Origin: an uncultured Thermomicrobiaceae bacterium
GTDB lineage: Bacteria; Chloroflexota; Chloroflexia; Thermomicrobiales; Thermomicrobiaceae
DNA length: 64,000 nt
Assembly: GCA_938082375.1 (NCBI GenBank)
Contig: CALKCJ010000044.1
Location: 22,184-86,183, forward strand
Direction: 5' to 3'
The position numbers were made by a program, and so were the translations under genes. Shown here one piece after another: positions 1-9,197 of this stretch (its first letter is position 1; each line of letters begins with the position of its first letter). A model generated the notes under the pieces. It made no database searches and was not told the DNA's origin. It saw only the letters and a program-made list of their open reading frames with translations.

Positions 1-1973
1 CGGTGCAGCTCTTCATCGAGATCGTCGAGGGAGAGGGCGCGGAGCAGCACTTCGGTGCTCTGCTCCCACATCCGCGCCTCGCGGTAGAGCACAGCCAAGC
101 GGCGTAACGCGTCGATATACCGGCGGCGAAGCTGTGCCCGACGGGCAACGCACCAGGACGCAGACGCCTCGTCTTCGAGGTAATCTCCACGATAGAGCGC
201 TATTGCGCGCTGGTATGCCAGCATAGCCTCCTGCCGATCGCCCGCCTGCTCGCATCGGCAGGCTGCGTCGAGCAGGTGCTCGAACTGCTCAGCGTCGACC
301 ACGACCGAAGGCGACGATGTGAGGGCATATCGGTCGTCGACCGCGACCACGACCTTCCAGTGGTGCCGTGCCCCTGCGGGTTCGAGGAGCCGCCGCAGTT
401 CGTGGACGACGACATGGAACTGCGGCCGCTTTGTCTCAGGATCGCTCTCGGGCCAGAGCCATTCGATCAACCGGTCGCGTGGCAGGAAGTGCCCCCGGTA
501 GGTCGTCAGGATCTTCAGCAGTGTCAAGACACGCTTGCGCGCGATGCTCGCGGCTGTTACGACCCGACCGCCAAGTTCGAGCTCGAAGCCATCGAAGCAC
601 CGAATGTGCACCTCGGCAGCACCGATCGCCTTTACCGGCGGCGCCGACAGCGTCAGTCGTGCACGGGTACGCTGGTTCAACTCCCGCAACGCTTCGCTCA
701 CCTCGGTCGTCGCCTCGCGCAAGAGGACGAGTGTACCGTGGGGAAGCAACCATCCGGGTAAGTGGTGTTTCACCCGGATGAGGCCGAGAACACGGTCGCC
801 GTAAACCAGTGGAGCGCAACACCACAGCCCAAAGTCCTCGCGGGCCCGGCGAGGCGGCAGCAGCCACTGCGGGCAGGCCCCTTGTAGGACAACCCCTCGC
901 TCGGTGGTCCATGCCGGGCACACCGCGAACGTCCCGCGTGCGAGGACTGAGCACTGCGGCACTGAGGCCGAATCCGTGGCGACCCGCTGCGCTGGGGCGC
1001 CGTTGGCCGGCAGATAGAATTCACCGCTCGTGGCACCGGTATAACGGATGACCTCGTCGAGCAGCGAGCGGACGGCACCAGTCAGGTCAGGACTCTCGCC
1101 CCACCGTGCGACACATGCCCGCGTGCTCTCGTGAAGCTGTGCCCGTGCCGCCTCGATTCTCAAGCCGAGCACCGCGCACACTGCAGTGATCACCGGCGTG
1201 AGGTGCTGGATCTCCGGCCTAGGGATCCGGAATGCCAATCCAATCCCTCCGTGGCAGCCGCTCGGCCCGATGATCGGTGCACTGATATATTGGCGGAACC
1301 CCTCACGCTTCACCGAATCGCGGATGAATCTGGCCTCTCTCGACAGTTCACCGGAGATCAAGAGCGAGCCGGTCGCAAGGGTGAGGCCTGGAAACCCTTC
1401 ACCTCTTCGAAAACGGGCCCGTTCCTGGGTGAAGGCCTGGCGTGCGTCGCCAATGTGACACACCAGTACCACCGCAGTACCCTCTGGTTCGACCAGGTAG
1501 AGCTCCGCTGCACTGGCCTGTGCTGCAGTGAGAAGATAGTCCAAGGCCTCAATGAACCCCTGCGGGAGTCCCTGGACTGCGAGACGCGTCGCGAGTGTCG
1601 CCAGCCCGGCCAAGCTATAGACAAGGTTGTCACCACCAGGCATCTCCGGCTGCAGCACAGCAAGCGCACCGCCCGTCGGCAGTGCCGTGAGCCGGCATTG
1701 GACCAGGAGTTGGCCGTACAGCGGCGAGCGAATAGTTAGAGTCGCGCTGCTGGTAATTCGCCCCTCCAGCAGCGCCGCCCTCAGAGGGCAAACCGGCGTA
1801 CAGATGAGCTGGCCTTTGACGTCGGTACCGCCGACGAGCTGGTAACACAGGCGCCCGATCGCTTCGGAGCGGGATATCCCGACGAGTGGCGTGAGACTCT
1901 CGTCCCACTCGACCACACGTCCGTCTGCGTCTAAGACGAGGTGTCCTCCCAGGAACGGCAGCGACGCAAGCAT
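1..1973 (-). CDS. PAS-GAF sensor fused to SARP/BTAD transcriptional activator (C-terminus outside window)
   Basis: I checked this minus-strand frame by hand: it is free of stops from an in-frame TAG at 2037-2039 to the left edge, so the gene is at least 657 codons long and incomplete at its 3' end. The ATG at 1971-1973 is the preferred start; GTG codons at 1977-1979 and 1983-1985 are alternatives, and none has a clear ribosome-binding site. Residues 1-120 look like a PAS sensor, with the cysteine-bearing segment CYQLVGGTDVKGQLIC typical of PAS regulators in related bacteria. A GAF-like sensory region follows (about 170-270, perhaps a second after it). From about residue 470 there is an OmpR-like winged helix (KVLTTYRGHFLPRDRLIEWL), then a BTAD helical-repeat domain to the window edge. 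Such proteins activate transcription after sensing a ligand or redox state. The target is unknown; the divergent gene at 2240 is the obvious candidate. Confidence 0.75.
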   Translation of the reverse strand, partial: MLASLPFLGGHLVLDADGRVVEWDESLTPLVGISRSEAIGRLCYQLVGGTDVKGQLICTPVCPLRAALLEGRITSSATLTIRSPLYGQLLVQCRLTALPTGGALAVLQPEMPGGDNLVYSLAGLATLATRLAVQGLPQGFIEALDYLLTAAQASAAELYLVEPEGTAVVLVCHIGDARQAFTQERARFRRGEGFPGLTLATGSLLISGELSREARFIRDSVKREGFRQYISAPIIGPSGCHGGIGLAFRIPRPEIQHLTPVITAVCAVLGLRIEAARAQLHESTRACVARWGESPDLTGAVRSLLDEVIRYTGATSGEFYLPANGAPAQRVATDSASVPQCSVLARGTFAVCPAWTTERGVVLQGACPQWLLPPRRAREDFGLWCCAPLVYGDRVLGLIRVKHHLPGWLLPHGTLVLLREATTEVSEALRELNQRTRARLTLSAPPVKAIGAAEVHIRCFDGFELELGGRVVTAASIARKRVLTLLKILTTYRGHFLPRDRLIEWLWPESDPETKRPQFHVVVHELRRLLEPAGARHHWKVVVAVDDRYALTSSPSVVVDAEQFEHLLDAACRCEQAGDRQEAMLAYQRAIALYRGDYLEDEASASWCVARRAQLRRRYIDALRRLAVLYREARMWEQSTEVLLRALSLDDLDEELH

Positions 1974-2168
1974 ATGCACTTCCACGCGAGGTTCGCCGAC
2001 GAAGCTTACCCCCAGTGAGCCGTTCGGGGAGTTCCGCTACCTGGAGTCTAGTGCGCACGCACCCGGGTGTCAAACCAGGCTGGGGCGACCCATCGTCTCA
2101 GCCGCGCTCGGTTCACTTCCAGCTCGTTATTGCGCCTGCCGGCCTTCTGGCCGATACTGGGATCGCTG

Positions 2169-2192
2169 ACTGGCTTGAGGTTGCGAGCCAGT
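2169..2192. promoter_or_regulatory. Interrupted palindrome, possible operator
   Basis: ACTGGCT and AGCCAGT form perfect 7-base arms separated by 10 bases. They lie in the 266-bp gap between the divergent SARP-type regulator and the SelA-like gene, about 50 bases before the latter's start. Position and symmetry suit a dimeric regulator's operator. No regulator is assigned. Confidence 0.35.
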
Positions 2193-2239
2193 GAACGATA
2201 GAAGATCTGCCCTACTTGCGCCAGCGGAGGGAGCACCCG

Positions 2240-3391
2240 ATGCATGTCTACCAGCGGCTCGGCCTGCGCCGTGTGATCAACGCCGACGCTCGCCTGACAC
2301 GCCTGGGCGGCTCCATCATGCCGCCCCAGGTGCTGGCCGCGATGGCCGAGGCGGCGCAGTGGTACGTAGATATCTTCGAGCTCCAGCGCGCTGTGGGCCG
2401 GCGTATCGCCGAACTGACCCACAACGAGGCGGCCTATGTCTGTACCGGAGCCTCGGCCGGCCTCTTCCTCTCCACCCTCGCCTGTATGACCGGCTCCGAC
2501 CTCAAGGCGATCAGCCGGCTCGTCGACGAGATGCCCGCCCCGACCCTGCCAAAAGACGAGGTGATCATCCACACTGCCCACCGCATCCCCTACGATCCGG
2601 CCATCCGGCTGGCCGGTGCTCGCCTCATCGAGATCGGCAACGTCCTGCAGACCTTTCCGTGGGAGCTGGAGGCGGCCATCACCGAACGTACCGCTGCCGT
2701 CGTCTACATGGCTGGCGAGCACCTGAGCCGAGGAGCACTCCCTTTGCCGCAGGTGATCGAGATCGCTCACGCGCACGGCGTACCGGTCATCGTCGATGCC
2801 GCCGCCCAGCTCCCGCCACCAGAGAACCTCTGGCGCTTCACCCGCGACCTGGGGGCCGATCTCGCCATCTTCAGCGGCGGCAAGGATCTGCGTGGCCCCC
2901 AGGCCAGCGGGCTGATCCTCGGCCGAGCCGACCTGATCGAGGCCGTCTTCCACCACGGTGCGCCACACCAGCGGCTCGGCCGGCCGATGAAAGTGGGACG
3001 CGAGGAGATGGTCGGCCTGCTTACCGCGCTCGAGCTCTACCTGCACCAAGATCACGCGGCACGCATCGCCCGCTGCGAGGCCGTCGTCCAGGGCTGGGTC
3101 GAGCAGTTCAGTCGGTTACCGGGAGCAGACGCGCGCCGCGACTTTCCGAACGAAGCAGGGCAGCCAGTGCCCCGACTCCGGCTCGAGCTCGACCCCCAGC
3201 AGGCAGGGCTGACCGGTGCCGAGCTGCGGCAACGGCTCTGGGAGGGTGATCCGCGCATCGCGGTGGCGCCGGCCGGCGCGCACGGCATCTACATCACACC
3301 CGATACGATCGAGCCGGGAGAAGAGGAACTAATCGCCGAGCGCGTCATAGCGATCGTCCAGGCGGCTGCTGGGAGAGCCGTCGCAGGCTGA
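2240..3391 (+). CDS. SelA-like / DgaE-like PLP-dependent enzyme
   Basis: A 383-residue PLP-dependent protein of the selenocysteine-synthase-like (SelA/DgaE) fold type I family. The N-terminus (YQRLGLRRVINADARLT ... LGGSIM) and the glycine-rich CTGASAG segment at 68-74 are characteristic. The PLP lysine is probably K215 in FSGGKDLRGPQ. Family members include D-glucosaminate-6-phosphate ammonia lyase and related beta-eliminating enzymes; true selenocysteine synthases are longer and work with selA/B/D genes, none of which is here. The ATG at 2240 is chosen over an in-frame codon at 2216 because GGAGGGAG lies 8 bases upstream. With the neighbouring SDR and sugar ABC transporter, a role in amino-sugar or sugar-acid breakdown is likely but unproven. 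Confidence 0.8.
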   Translation: MHVYQRLGLRRVINADARLTRLGGSIMPPQVLAAMAEAAQWYVDIFELQRAVGRRIAELTHNEAAYVCTGASAGLFLSTLACMTGSDLKAISRLVDEMPAPTLPKDEVIIHTAHRIPYDPAIRLAGARLIEIGNVLQTFPWELEAAITERTAAVVYMAGEHLSRGALPLPQVIEIAHAHGVPVIVDAAAQLPPPENLWRFTRDLGADLAIFSGGKDLRGPQASGLILGRADLIEAVFHHGAPHQRLGRPMKVGREEMVGLLTALELYLHQDHAARIARCEAVVQGWVEQFSRLPGADARRDFPNEAGQPVPRLRLELDPQQAGLTGAELRQRLWEGDPRIAVAPAGAHGIYITPDTIEPGEEELIAERVIAIVQAAAGRAVAG

Positions 3392-4183
3392 CTATGCTTC
3401 AGCCTGCCCTTCTAACTCCAGGGTCATGCGGTAACTGCCAGCCAGCAGGCCACCATCAACGACCAGGAGAGCGCCGGTGATCCAGGCCGCCTCGTCCGAG
3501 GCGAGGAACAGCGCCGCGTTGGCGATGTCCTCCGGCTCGCCGACCCGCCCCAGTGGGTACCACTTGGCCAGCCGTTCGAAGATCTGCGGATCGTGCTCGA
3601 CACGTGGCCCCCAGATCGGCGTGCGGACGGTGCCAGGACAGATGGCGTTGACCCGGATGCCGAAGCGCCCATACTTGACCGCCATGTTCTTGGTCAACAC
3701 GTTCATCCCGGCCTTGGCGGCGCTGTACGCTTCCTCGCCCAGGCCGACGATACCGTTGACCGACGAAATGTTGACGATCGCGCCGCGCCCGCGCTCAATC
3801 ATCTGCGGCAGGACGGCACGGGAGCACAGGTAGACGCTCTTCAGGACAACGGCCAGGTTCCAGTCCCAGGTCGCTTCGTCGAAGGTCAGGATATCGTCCC
3901 CGCGGGAGGCGCCCGCGTTGTTGACCAGGATATCGATCCGGCCGAAGGTGGCCAGCCCCTGCTCGACCAGCGCCTGAACCGCTGCGCTCTGCGATACGTC
4001 TGCCTGGATCGCCAGCACCTCCCCACCGGCCGCCGCGATGCGCCGGGCTGTCTCCTCCGCGCGCTCACGGTAGAGGTCGTTGACGATTACCTTCGCCCCT
4101 TCACGGGCAAAGCGGTCGGCGATAGCTTGCCCGATGCCCGAGCCACTGCCCGTCACCAGCGCTACCTTGTCGGCGAGCCGCAT
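3392..4183 (-). CDS. SDR-family oxidoreductase
   Basis: A 263-residue classical short-chain dehydrogenase/reductase, which oxidises or reduces an alcohol/ketone using NAD(P). Visible motifs: the cofactor loop TGSGSGIG near residue 12, NNAG near 88, catalytic Ser in NISSVNG and YSAAK (Tyr/Lys). The C-terminal ITGALLVVDGG motif is also typical. It resembles glucose-1-dehydrogenase/3-oxoacyl-ACP reductase-like members, so the substrate cannot be read from sequence. The start is placed at ATG 4181-4183; a GTG directly before it is possible, and GAGGAGGGAG lies just upstream of both. Its stop codon abuts that of the convergent SelA-like gene with no base between them. It is probably metabolically linked to that gene and to the sugar transporter next to it. 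Confidence 0.88.
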   Translation of the reverse strand: MRLADKVALVTGSGSGIGQAIADRFAREGAKVIVNDLYRERAEETARRIAAAGGEVLAIQADVSQSAAVQALVEQGLATFGRIDILVNNAGASRGDDILTFDEATWDWNLAVVLKSVYLCSRAVLPQMIERGRGAIVNISSVNGIVGLGEEAYSAAKAGMNVLTKNMAVKYGRFGIRVNAICPGTVRTPIWGPRVEHDPQIFERLAKWYPLGRVGEPEDIANAALFLASDEAAWITGALLVVDGGLLAGSYRMTLELEGQAEA

Positions 4184-4295
4184 CACTCCCTCCTCTCACG
4201 TCGCTCCGGAACAGCCGAAGGGCGCACTCCTGCCTTGCCTCGTCAGGGTCGCTGCACGCGCAGGAGTGCGCCTCGTGGACGAACCTGGAATCGGC

Positions 4296-5393
4296 TCAGA
4301 AAATGGCTGCTTCCGTCTGTGGATCGAAGGTGTGCAGGTGCTCGGTGCGAACCCGAACCGTGACCACATCTCCTGGATTGAGACGGATACGCGGCTCGCC
4401 TTGGGCGATCAGTGTTCCGGCCGGGCCGCGCAGGTGTACCAGCGTCTCGGCACCGAGCGGTTCGATCAGCTCGACCGGCAACCGCACGGTATCGCCCCTC
4501 TGGGCCTCGTTGCTCACCGCGACCTCAAGGTCTTCGGGCCGGATACCGAGCAATACCTCACGGCCGACGTAGTCGGCCAGCCGGCTGCGATGGCTCGGCG
4601 GCACCTCAAGCGTGACCTCCCCAGCGATCAGCCGGTACGCTCCGTCTCCGCTGACCACCTTAACGGGGAAGATGTTCATGGCCGGGCTGCCGATGAAGGT
4701 GGCGACGAACAGGTTCGCCGGGCGGTCGTAGAGGTTCTCCGGCGTGTCGAGCTGCTGGAGGACACCCTGGTTCATGACGGCGATGCGGTGCCCCATCGTC
4801 ATGGCCTCGACCTGGTCGTGGGTAACGTAGATCGTCGTTACCCCGAGACGGCGCTGCAGCTTGATCAGTTCGCCGCGGGTCTGCACCCGAAGCTTCGCGT
4901 CGAGGTTAGAGAGCGGCTCGTCCATCAAGAAGACTTGTGGCTCGCGGACGATCGCGCGGCCCAGCGCCACGCGCTGCCGCTGGCCACCGGAAAGCTGCCG
5001 CGGCTTGCGATTCAAGAGCTCCTGGATGCCCAGGATCTCGGCCGCCTCCTTGACCCGGCGGTCGATCTCCTGCTTGGGCACCTTGCGCAGCTTGAGGCCG
5101 AAGGCCATGTTGTCGTAGACCGTCATGTGGGGGTAGAGAGCATAGTTCTGGAAGACCATCGCGATGTCGCGATCCTTGGGCGGGATGTGCGTCACCACGC
5201 GGTCGCCGATGAGGATGTCGCCGCTAGTGACCTCCTCAAGCCCGGCGAGACAGCGCAGCGCTGTCGTCTTGCCGCACCCAGACGGCCCAACGAGGACGAG
5301 GAACTCGCCGTCCTTCACCTCGAGCGTGAGGTCGTTGACCGCTACCACGCTGTCGAAGCGCTTGGTGACGTGGTCGTAGATCACTTCAGCCAT
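4296..5393 (-). CDS. ugpC: Sugar ABC transporter ATP-binding protein (UgpC/MsmK type)
   Basis: 365-residue cytoplasmic ATPase that powers carbohydrate import (CUT1 class). Walker A GPSGCGKTT is near residue 37, the signature LSGGQRQR near 135, Walker B VFLMDEPLSNLD near 155, and the switch histidine in THDQ near 190. The C-terminal third, with a GIRPEDL segment, is the regulatory OB-like (TOBE) domain of MalK-type subunits. It lies downstream of two permease genes and a binding-protein gene on the same strand, so it is the last gene of a four-gene operon. The name ugpC reflects the family and does not imply glycerol-phosphate specificity; such ATPases often serve several sugar transporters. 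Confidence 0.92.
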   Translation of the reverse strand: MAEVIYDHVTKRFDSVVAVNDLTLEVKDGEFLVLVGPSGCGKTTALRCLAGLEEVTSGDILIGDRVVTHIPPKDRDIAMVFQNYALYPHMTVYDNMAFGLKLRKVPKQEIDRRVKEAAEILGIQELLNRKPRQLSGGQRQRVALGRAIVREPQVFLMDEPLSNLDAKLRVQTRGELIKLQRRLGVTTIYVTHDQVEAMTMGHRIAVMNQGVLQQLDTPENLYDRPANLFVATFIGSPAMNIFPVKVVSGDGAYRLIAGEVTLEVPPSHRSRLADYVGREVLLGIRPEDLEVAVSNEAQRGDTVRLPVELIEPLGAETLVHLRGPAGTLIAQGEPRIRLNPGDVVTVRVRTEHLHTFDPQTEAAIF

Positions 5394-5491
5394 CTCAACC
5401 CTCCGCTGCGCTTGCTCGCTCCTGACCTCGCTCAGAACTACTCCGCTCGAGTCTCACCGGCTCAGGGACTGTTGCCAGAGCTAGCACTATC

Positions 5492-6337
5492 CTACCCTTT
5501 CACCGCGCCGGCCGTCATCCCGGAGACGTAGTGGTCGACGAAGAACATATAGACGATCGCCACCGGAACCGAGCCGAGCACGGCCGCCGCCATCAATGGC
5601 CCCCACTGGAAGACGTCCGCGCGGATGAGGTCGTTCACTGTGCCCACCGGTATCGTCTTCATCTGTCCTGAGCCCATGAAGACGAGCGCGTAGAGGAACT
5701 CGTTCCAGGAGAGCGTGAACGAGAAGATCGCTGCCGAGAGCACACCAGGGAGCGCCAGCGGCATGACAATGCGCCACATCGCCTGAAGCCGACTGGCGCC
5801 GTCGATCATGGCACACTCTTCCAGCTCGCGCGGGATGGTTCGGAAGTATCCCATCAGCAGCCAGCTCGCAAACGGGATGAGGAAAGTCGGGTACGTCAGG
5901 ATCAGGGCCCAGTACTGGTTGTAGATCCCGAAGCGAACGACCACCTGGCTCAGTGGGATGAAGAGGAGGGTGGGTGGGATCAGGTAGGCGAGGAAGACGG
6001 CCGTCCCTACGAGGTTCCCGCCCCTGAAGCGGAAGCGCCCCAGCGCGTAGCCCATCAGGATGCTACAGGTGAGCGAGAGCAGCGTGGCACCGAAGGTCAC
6101 GACTGCGGTGTTCCACGCCCAGCGAGGGAACTCGGTGTTTTCGAACAGGTAGCGGTAGTGCCGCAGCGTGAACTCGGTCAGATAGAGCGGATTGACCTTC
6201 GTGTTCAGTAAAAGGCTGTTCGGCTTGAGCGAGATAATGAGCATCCAGTAAAAGGGGAAGAGCAGGAAGATCGTGAACAGCGCCAGCGGCACGTAGAGAA
6301 AGAGGATTCGGCTGCTCAAGCGATTGCTGCCGACCAT
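5492..6337 (-). CDS. Sugar ABC transporter permease, MalG type
   Basis: 281-residue integral membrane permease of the CUT1 family with six predicted hydrophobic segments. The cytoplasmic coupling motif is visible as EECAMIDGASRLQAMWRIVMP (EAA loop). The start is ATG 6335-6337, with AGGAGACGTGAG directly before it; the frame is open further upstream but that stretch belongs to the preceding permease gene. The start overlaps nothing and sits one base from the end of the MalF-type permease, indicating translational coupling. With that protein it would form the transmembrane channel for the sugar delivered by the binding protein encoded at 7364-8859. Confidence 0.9.
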   Translation of the reverse strand: MVGSNRLSSRILFLYVPLALFTIFLLFPFYWMLIISLKPNSLLLNTKVNPLYLTEFTLRHYRYLFENTEFPRWAWNTAVVTFGATLLSLTCSILMGYALGRFRFRGGNLVGTAVFLAYLIPPTLLFIPLSQVVVRFGIYNQYWALILTYPTFLIPFASWLLMGYFRTIPRELEECAMIDGASRLQAMWRIVMPLALPGVLSAAIFSFTLSWNEFLYALVFMGSGQMKTIPVGTVNDLIRADVFQWGPLMAAAVLGSVPVAIVYMFFVDHYVSGMTAGAVKG

Positions 6338-6338
6338 C

Positions 6339-7283
6339 TCACGTCTCCTGGGAACGCACGTAGCGGAGCAGGATCGCCGAGAGGGCGGCGAGGATCGGGA
6401 ACATGTAGAGCGAGACAGCCGCGCCCATGCCCAACTTCCCGGCACCGCCGATCCCCTCTTGCCAGGCAAAGGTGCCGAAGATGTGGGTCGAGTTGGCCGG
6501 GCCGCCCTTCGTCAGTACGTAGACGAGCTGGAAATCGGCGAACGTCCAGATGATCGAGAACAACGTGGTGATAACCACAATCCCCCTGATCACCGGGAGC
6601 GTCACCGCGAAGAAGCGCTGGATAGCGTTCGCTCCCTCGATGGCAGCGGCCTCGTGCAGCTCGTGCGGGACAGCCTGTAACCCGGCCAGGATTGCCACCG
6701 CAAAAAACGGGGTGCCTCGCCAGATGTTGGCCACGCACAGCGAGACAATGGCGTTGACCCGGCTACCGAGAAAGGCGATGCTCCCCTCGACCACCCCCCA
6801 GTCCTTCAACAGCCAGGAGAATGGGCTCAGCACCGGGTCGTAGAGCATCAGCCAGGCGAGGCTGCTCAGCGCGGTCGGCACGATCCACGGCAGGAGCAGT
6901 GCGGCACGCAGCACATTGCGCAACCGGAACGCCTGGTTCAAGAGGAGCGCCAGGAGGAGCCCGAGCAACAGTTTGAACGGCACGGTGACAAACCCGTAGA
7001 TGAACGTGTTCAGTACCGTGAGTCGGAAGACACCGTCGCGTAGCAGGTCACGGTAATTGCGCAGGCCGACGAACTCACCCGTCGGCAACCCGACCGTTCG
7101 GTCGGTGAGGGAGATCCAGATGCCGAGGAAGAACGGGTAGCTCATGAAGAGGAGCAGGATCAGCCAGCCAGGGCTCATGAACAAGTAGGCGAGCACCGGC
7201 TCGCTCTCGATCCACAGCCGGATCCGCTGTCTGAGCGGGAGCGGCATCCCCGGGGCAATGGTGCGCACTGGCGTCGTCGTCAT
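6339..7283 (-). CDS. Sugar ABC transporter permease, MalF type
   Basis: 314-residue inner-membrane permease. An N-terminal membrane segment (LAYLFMSPGWLILLLF) is followed by five more hydrophobic stretches and an EAA-type coupling loop (ELHEAAAIEGANAIQRF). The start at ATG 7281-7283 is chosen because GAGGGAGAGC precedes it; an in-frame codon 27 bases upstream lacks support. It pairs with the MalG-type subunit immediately downstream. It is the second gene of the operon, 80 bases after the binding-protein gene. Confidence 0.9.
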   Translation of the reverse strand: MTTTPVRTIAPGMPLPLRQRIRLWIESEPVLAYLFMSPGWLILLLFMSYPFFLGIWISLTDRTVGLPTGEFVGLRNYRDLLRDGVFRLTVLNTFIYGFVTVPFKLLLGLLLALLLNQAFRLRNVLRAALLLPWIVPTALSSLAWLMLYDPVLSPFSWLLKDWGVVEGSIAFLGSRVNAIVSLCVANIWRGTPFFAVAILAGLQAVPHELHEAAAIEGANAIQRFFAVTLPVIRGIVVITTLFSIIWTFADFQLVYVLTKGGPANSTHIFGTFAWQEGIGGAGKLGMGAAVSLYMFPILAALSAILLRYVRSQET

Positions 7284-7363
7284 GCTCTCCCTCACACCTT
7301 CCAGCCGCATCCCTCACCAGGGGCAGGGGGCCGGGAGCCGTCCCAGCCCCCTGACAACTCGGG

Positions 7364-8859
7364 TCAGCCTCCGTAGATGCGCTCCAGCTCGCTCGCACCC
7401 CACTGGATCGCCTCGTCAGCGTTCCCGGACTGGATGGCGCGGGCGAACGTGTCGACGACGACGTACCGGGCGAACGCTTCGGCCGCCTTCTGGTTCGTGG
7501 GGCCGGCAAAGCCGATGTTGCGGCCGTACTTCCCGACTTCGGCGTACGGCTTCAGCTTCGGATCCTGCGTGTAATAGGGATCCTCGATGTAAAACGGCGT
7601 CGGAGCGAGCTGGTAGCCCTTCTGGATCTCGAGCCAGCGCCGGAACTGCTCGGGCGACCGCCACCACTCGAGGAACGCCTTCGCCCCTTCGATGTTCTTG
7701 GAGTACTTCAGGATCCCGGCCGACTGGCTCCCCAGGTTATAAAAGCGGCCGGCCGGCCCCTGCGGGAAGATATGGTGCATGATGTCCGCGGCGATGTCGG
7801 GTGCGTCCTTCTGCGCCGCGATGTAAATGCTGCTCCCGTTGAACGTCCAGGCGATCTGGCCCGCGAGGAAGGCACGGTTATTGGTCGCATCGTCCCACGA
7901 CAGCCCAGTCTCGTCGAAGGCCTGCTTCCAGTAGCTCAGCAGCAGCTTCATGCCGTCCACGAACTGGGGCTTGTTGAACGCGACTGTCTTACCGTCCTCC
8001 TCGACCTCCATGGCTCCATAGGCCCACATGAAGGGATAGGCAAAGGAGGGGGGATCGCCGGTGCTGTGGCCGAACGCCTGGCCGAGCGGCGTGCCTCGCT
8101 TTTTCAGCTCCACGCCGATCTTGAAGATCTCTTCCCAGGTATTCGGCGGCTTGTTGACCGGATCATCCCAGCCGGCTTCTTGAAAGAAGCTGATCCGGTA
8201 GACTTGCGCGCTGGTGGAGGTGCCGATCGGGATGCTGAGCCAGGTATCCTCGACCTTCACTGTCTTCTTGGCCCAGTCAAAATAGTCACCCTCGGCCTTG
8301 GCGACCTTCTCCGCCAGATCATTGACCTCGACGAGCGCGTCCCTGTAGAGGTACGCCCAGCCCGGCCAGAACTGGACGATGTCCGGCCCGGCGCCGGCCT
8401 GTACCGCCGCGCTGATCTTCGGCTGCAGATCGGGCCAGTTGACGAAGTCGATCGCGGTCTGGACGCCGTTCTCCTTCCCCCCGCCTCGAGCTGCTGCTTC
8501 ATGAGATCCTGCGTCTCGGGCACGAAGAACGTCCCGAACAGCACCGTGAGCTGGGTACCCCTGAGCACAGCGGGAGCAGTCGGTGTCGCCGCTGCCGCCG
8601 GGGCCGGTGTGGCAGCCGCTGCCGCTGTCGGCGTCGCCGCAGTGGCCGGCGTCGGCGAGGCGGCCGGTGCGGCAGGTGCTGTCGTCGGCGTCGCCCCGCC
8701 ACCAGCGCACGCGGTCAAGAGCGCGCTGATCGCCGGGAGCGAGAGGCCGAGCACGACCGCCCGGCGCACGATCTGGCGGCGAGAGTAGCGCAAACGCAGA
8801 AGCTCCCCTTTCGCTGCCTGCAACCCGGCGCTCAGGGTCTCACGATCTCGCTCGTCCAT
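7364..8859 (-). pseudogene. Sugar ABC transporter substrate-binding lipoprotein, frameshifted
   Basis: The two ends of this gene are in different frames. The 5' part (8859 down to about 8480) starts at ATG 8857-8859 behind GGAGGAGG. It encodes a twin-arginine-like stretch (SRRQIVRR), a hydrophobic signal and a lipobox LTAC, then a long Ala/Thr/Pro linker. The rest (about 8480 to 7364) encodes a type 1 extracellular solute-binding domain (WPDLQPKISAAVQAGAGPDIV and onwards). The shift falls in a run of six C on the plus strand at 8477-8482; one more base there would restore a 498-residue protein of normal family length. No other damage is visible, so a very recent mutation or a sequencing error are both possible. 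Without this lipoprotein the transporter downstream would be non-functional. Confidence 0.82.
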
Positions 8860-9197
8860 CGCGTCCCTCCTCCTCCACTGTCCGCGGTGCCAACAGCACA
8901 CCGCGTCACGACCGGTAAGCCCGCTCTGGACACTGTCTTTCGCCCCGCCTCCTTTCGCGACACCGACGCCGCCAGCTCGGGTACGCCCGCGCCAGAAAAC
9001 AAAAACCGCAAAACGAAGCGACCATCTCATATGACCACGACGGCACTCGCTGCCAGCCTGTTGTCAAGCTCTCCGTCCCGTGAGGCTCGACCTCCAGCCG
9101 ACCACACAGCTCAGCGCGTCACCAGCAAGACAAGTGAGGACGACGTATCATTTCGGCCGCGAGGTACGGGCCACCCTAGAGTAGCGAGGGCCGCGCG
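8860..9197. other. Intergenic region upstream of the sugar transporter operon
   Basis: 338 bases between divergent genes. It should contain the promoters of the transporter operon (minus) and of the PRC-barrel-like gene (plus). A perfect TTGACA hexamer occurs on the minus strand near 9060-9066, but no -10 box is at the right distance. An A-rich patch is present near 8997-9012. I see no RNA gene or open frame of interest. Confidence 0.4.

Noticed and set aside
276..761. Plus-strand frame at 276-761 (161 codons) and 1131-1739 (202 codons)
   Set aside because: They are codon-aligned antisense shadows of the PAS-GAF-SARP gene, with no domain content or ribosome-binding site.
4080..5531. Plus-strand 483-codon frame opposite the UgpC-type gene
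   Set aside because: Antisense of a clear ATPase gene; its sequence is the mirror bias of the real gene and has no motifs.
9060..9066. TTGACA on the minus strand before the sugar transporter operon as its promoter
   Set aside because: No -10-like hexamer occurs 16-18 bases downstream; the nearest candidate is about 30 bases away.
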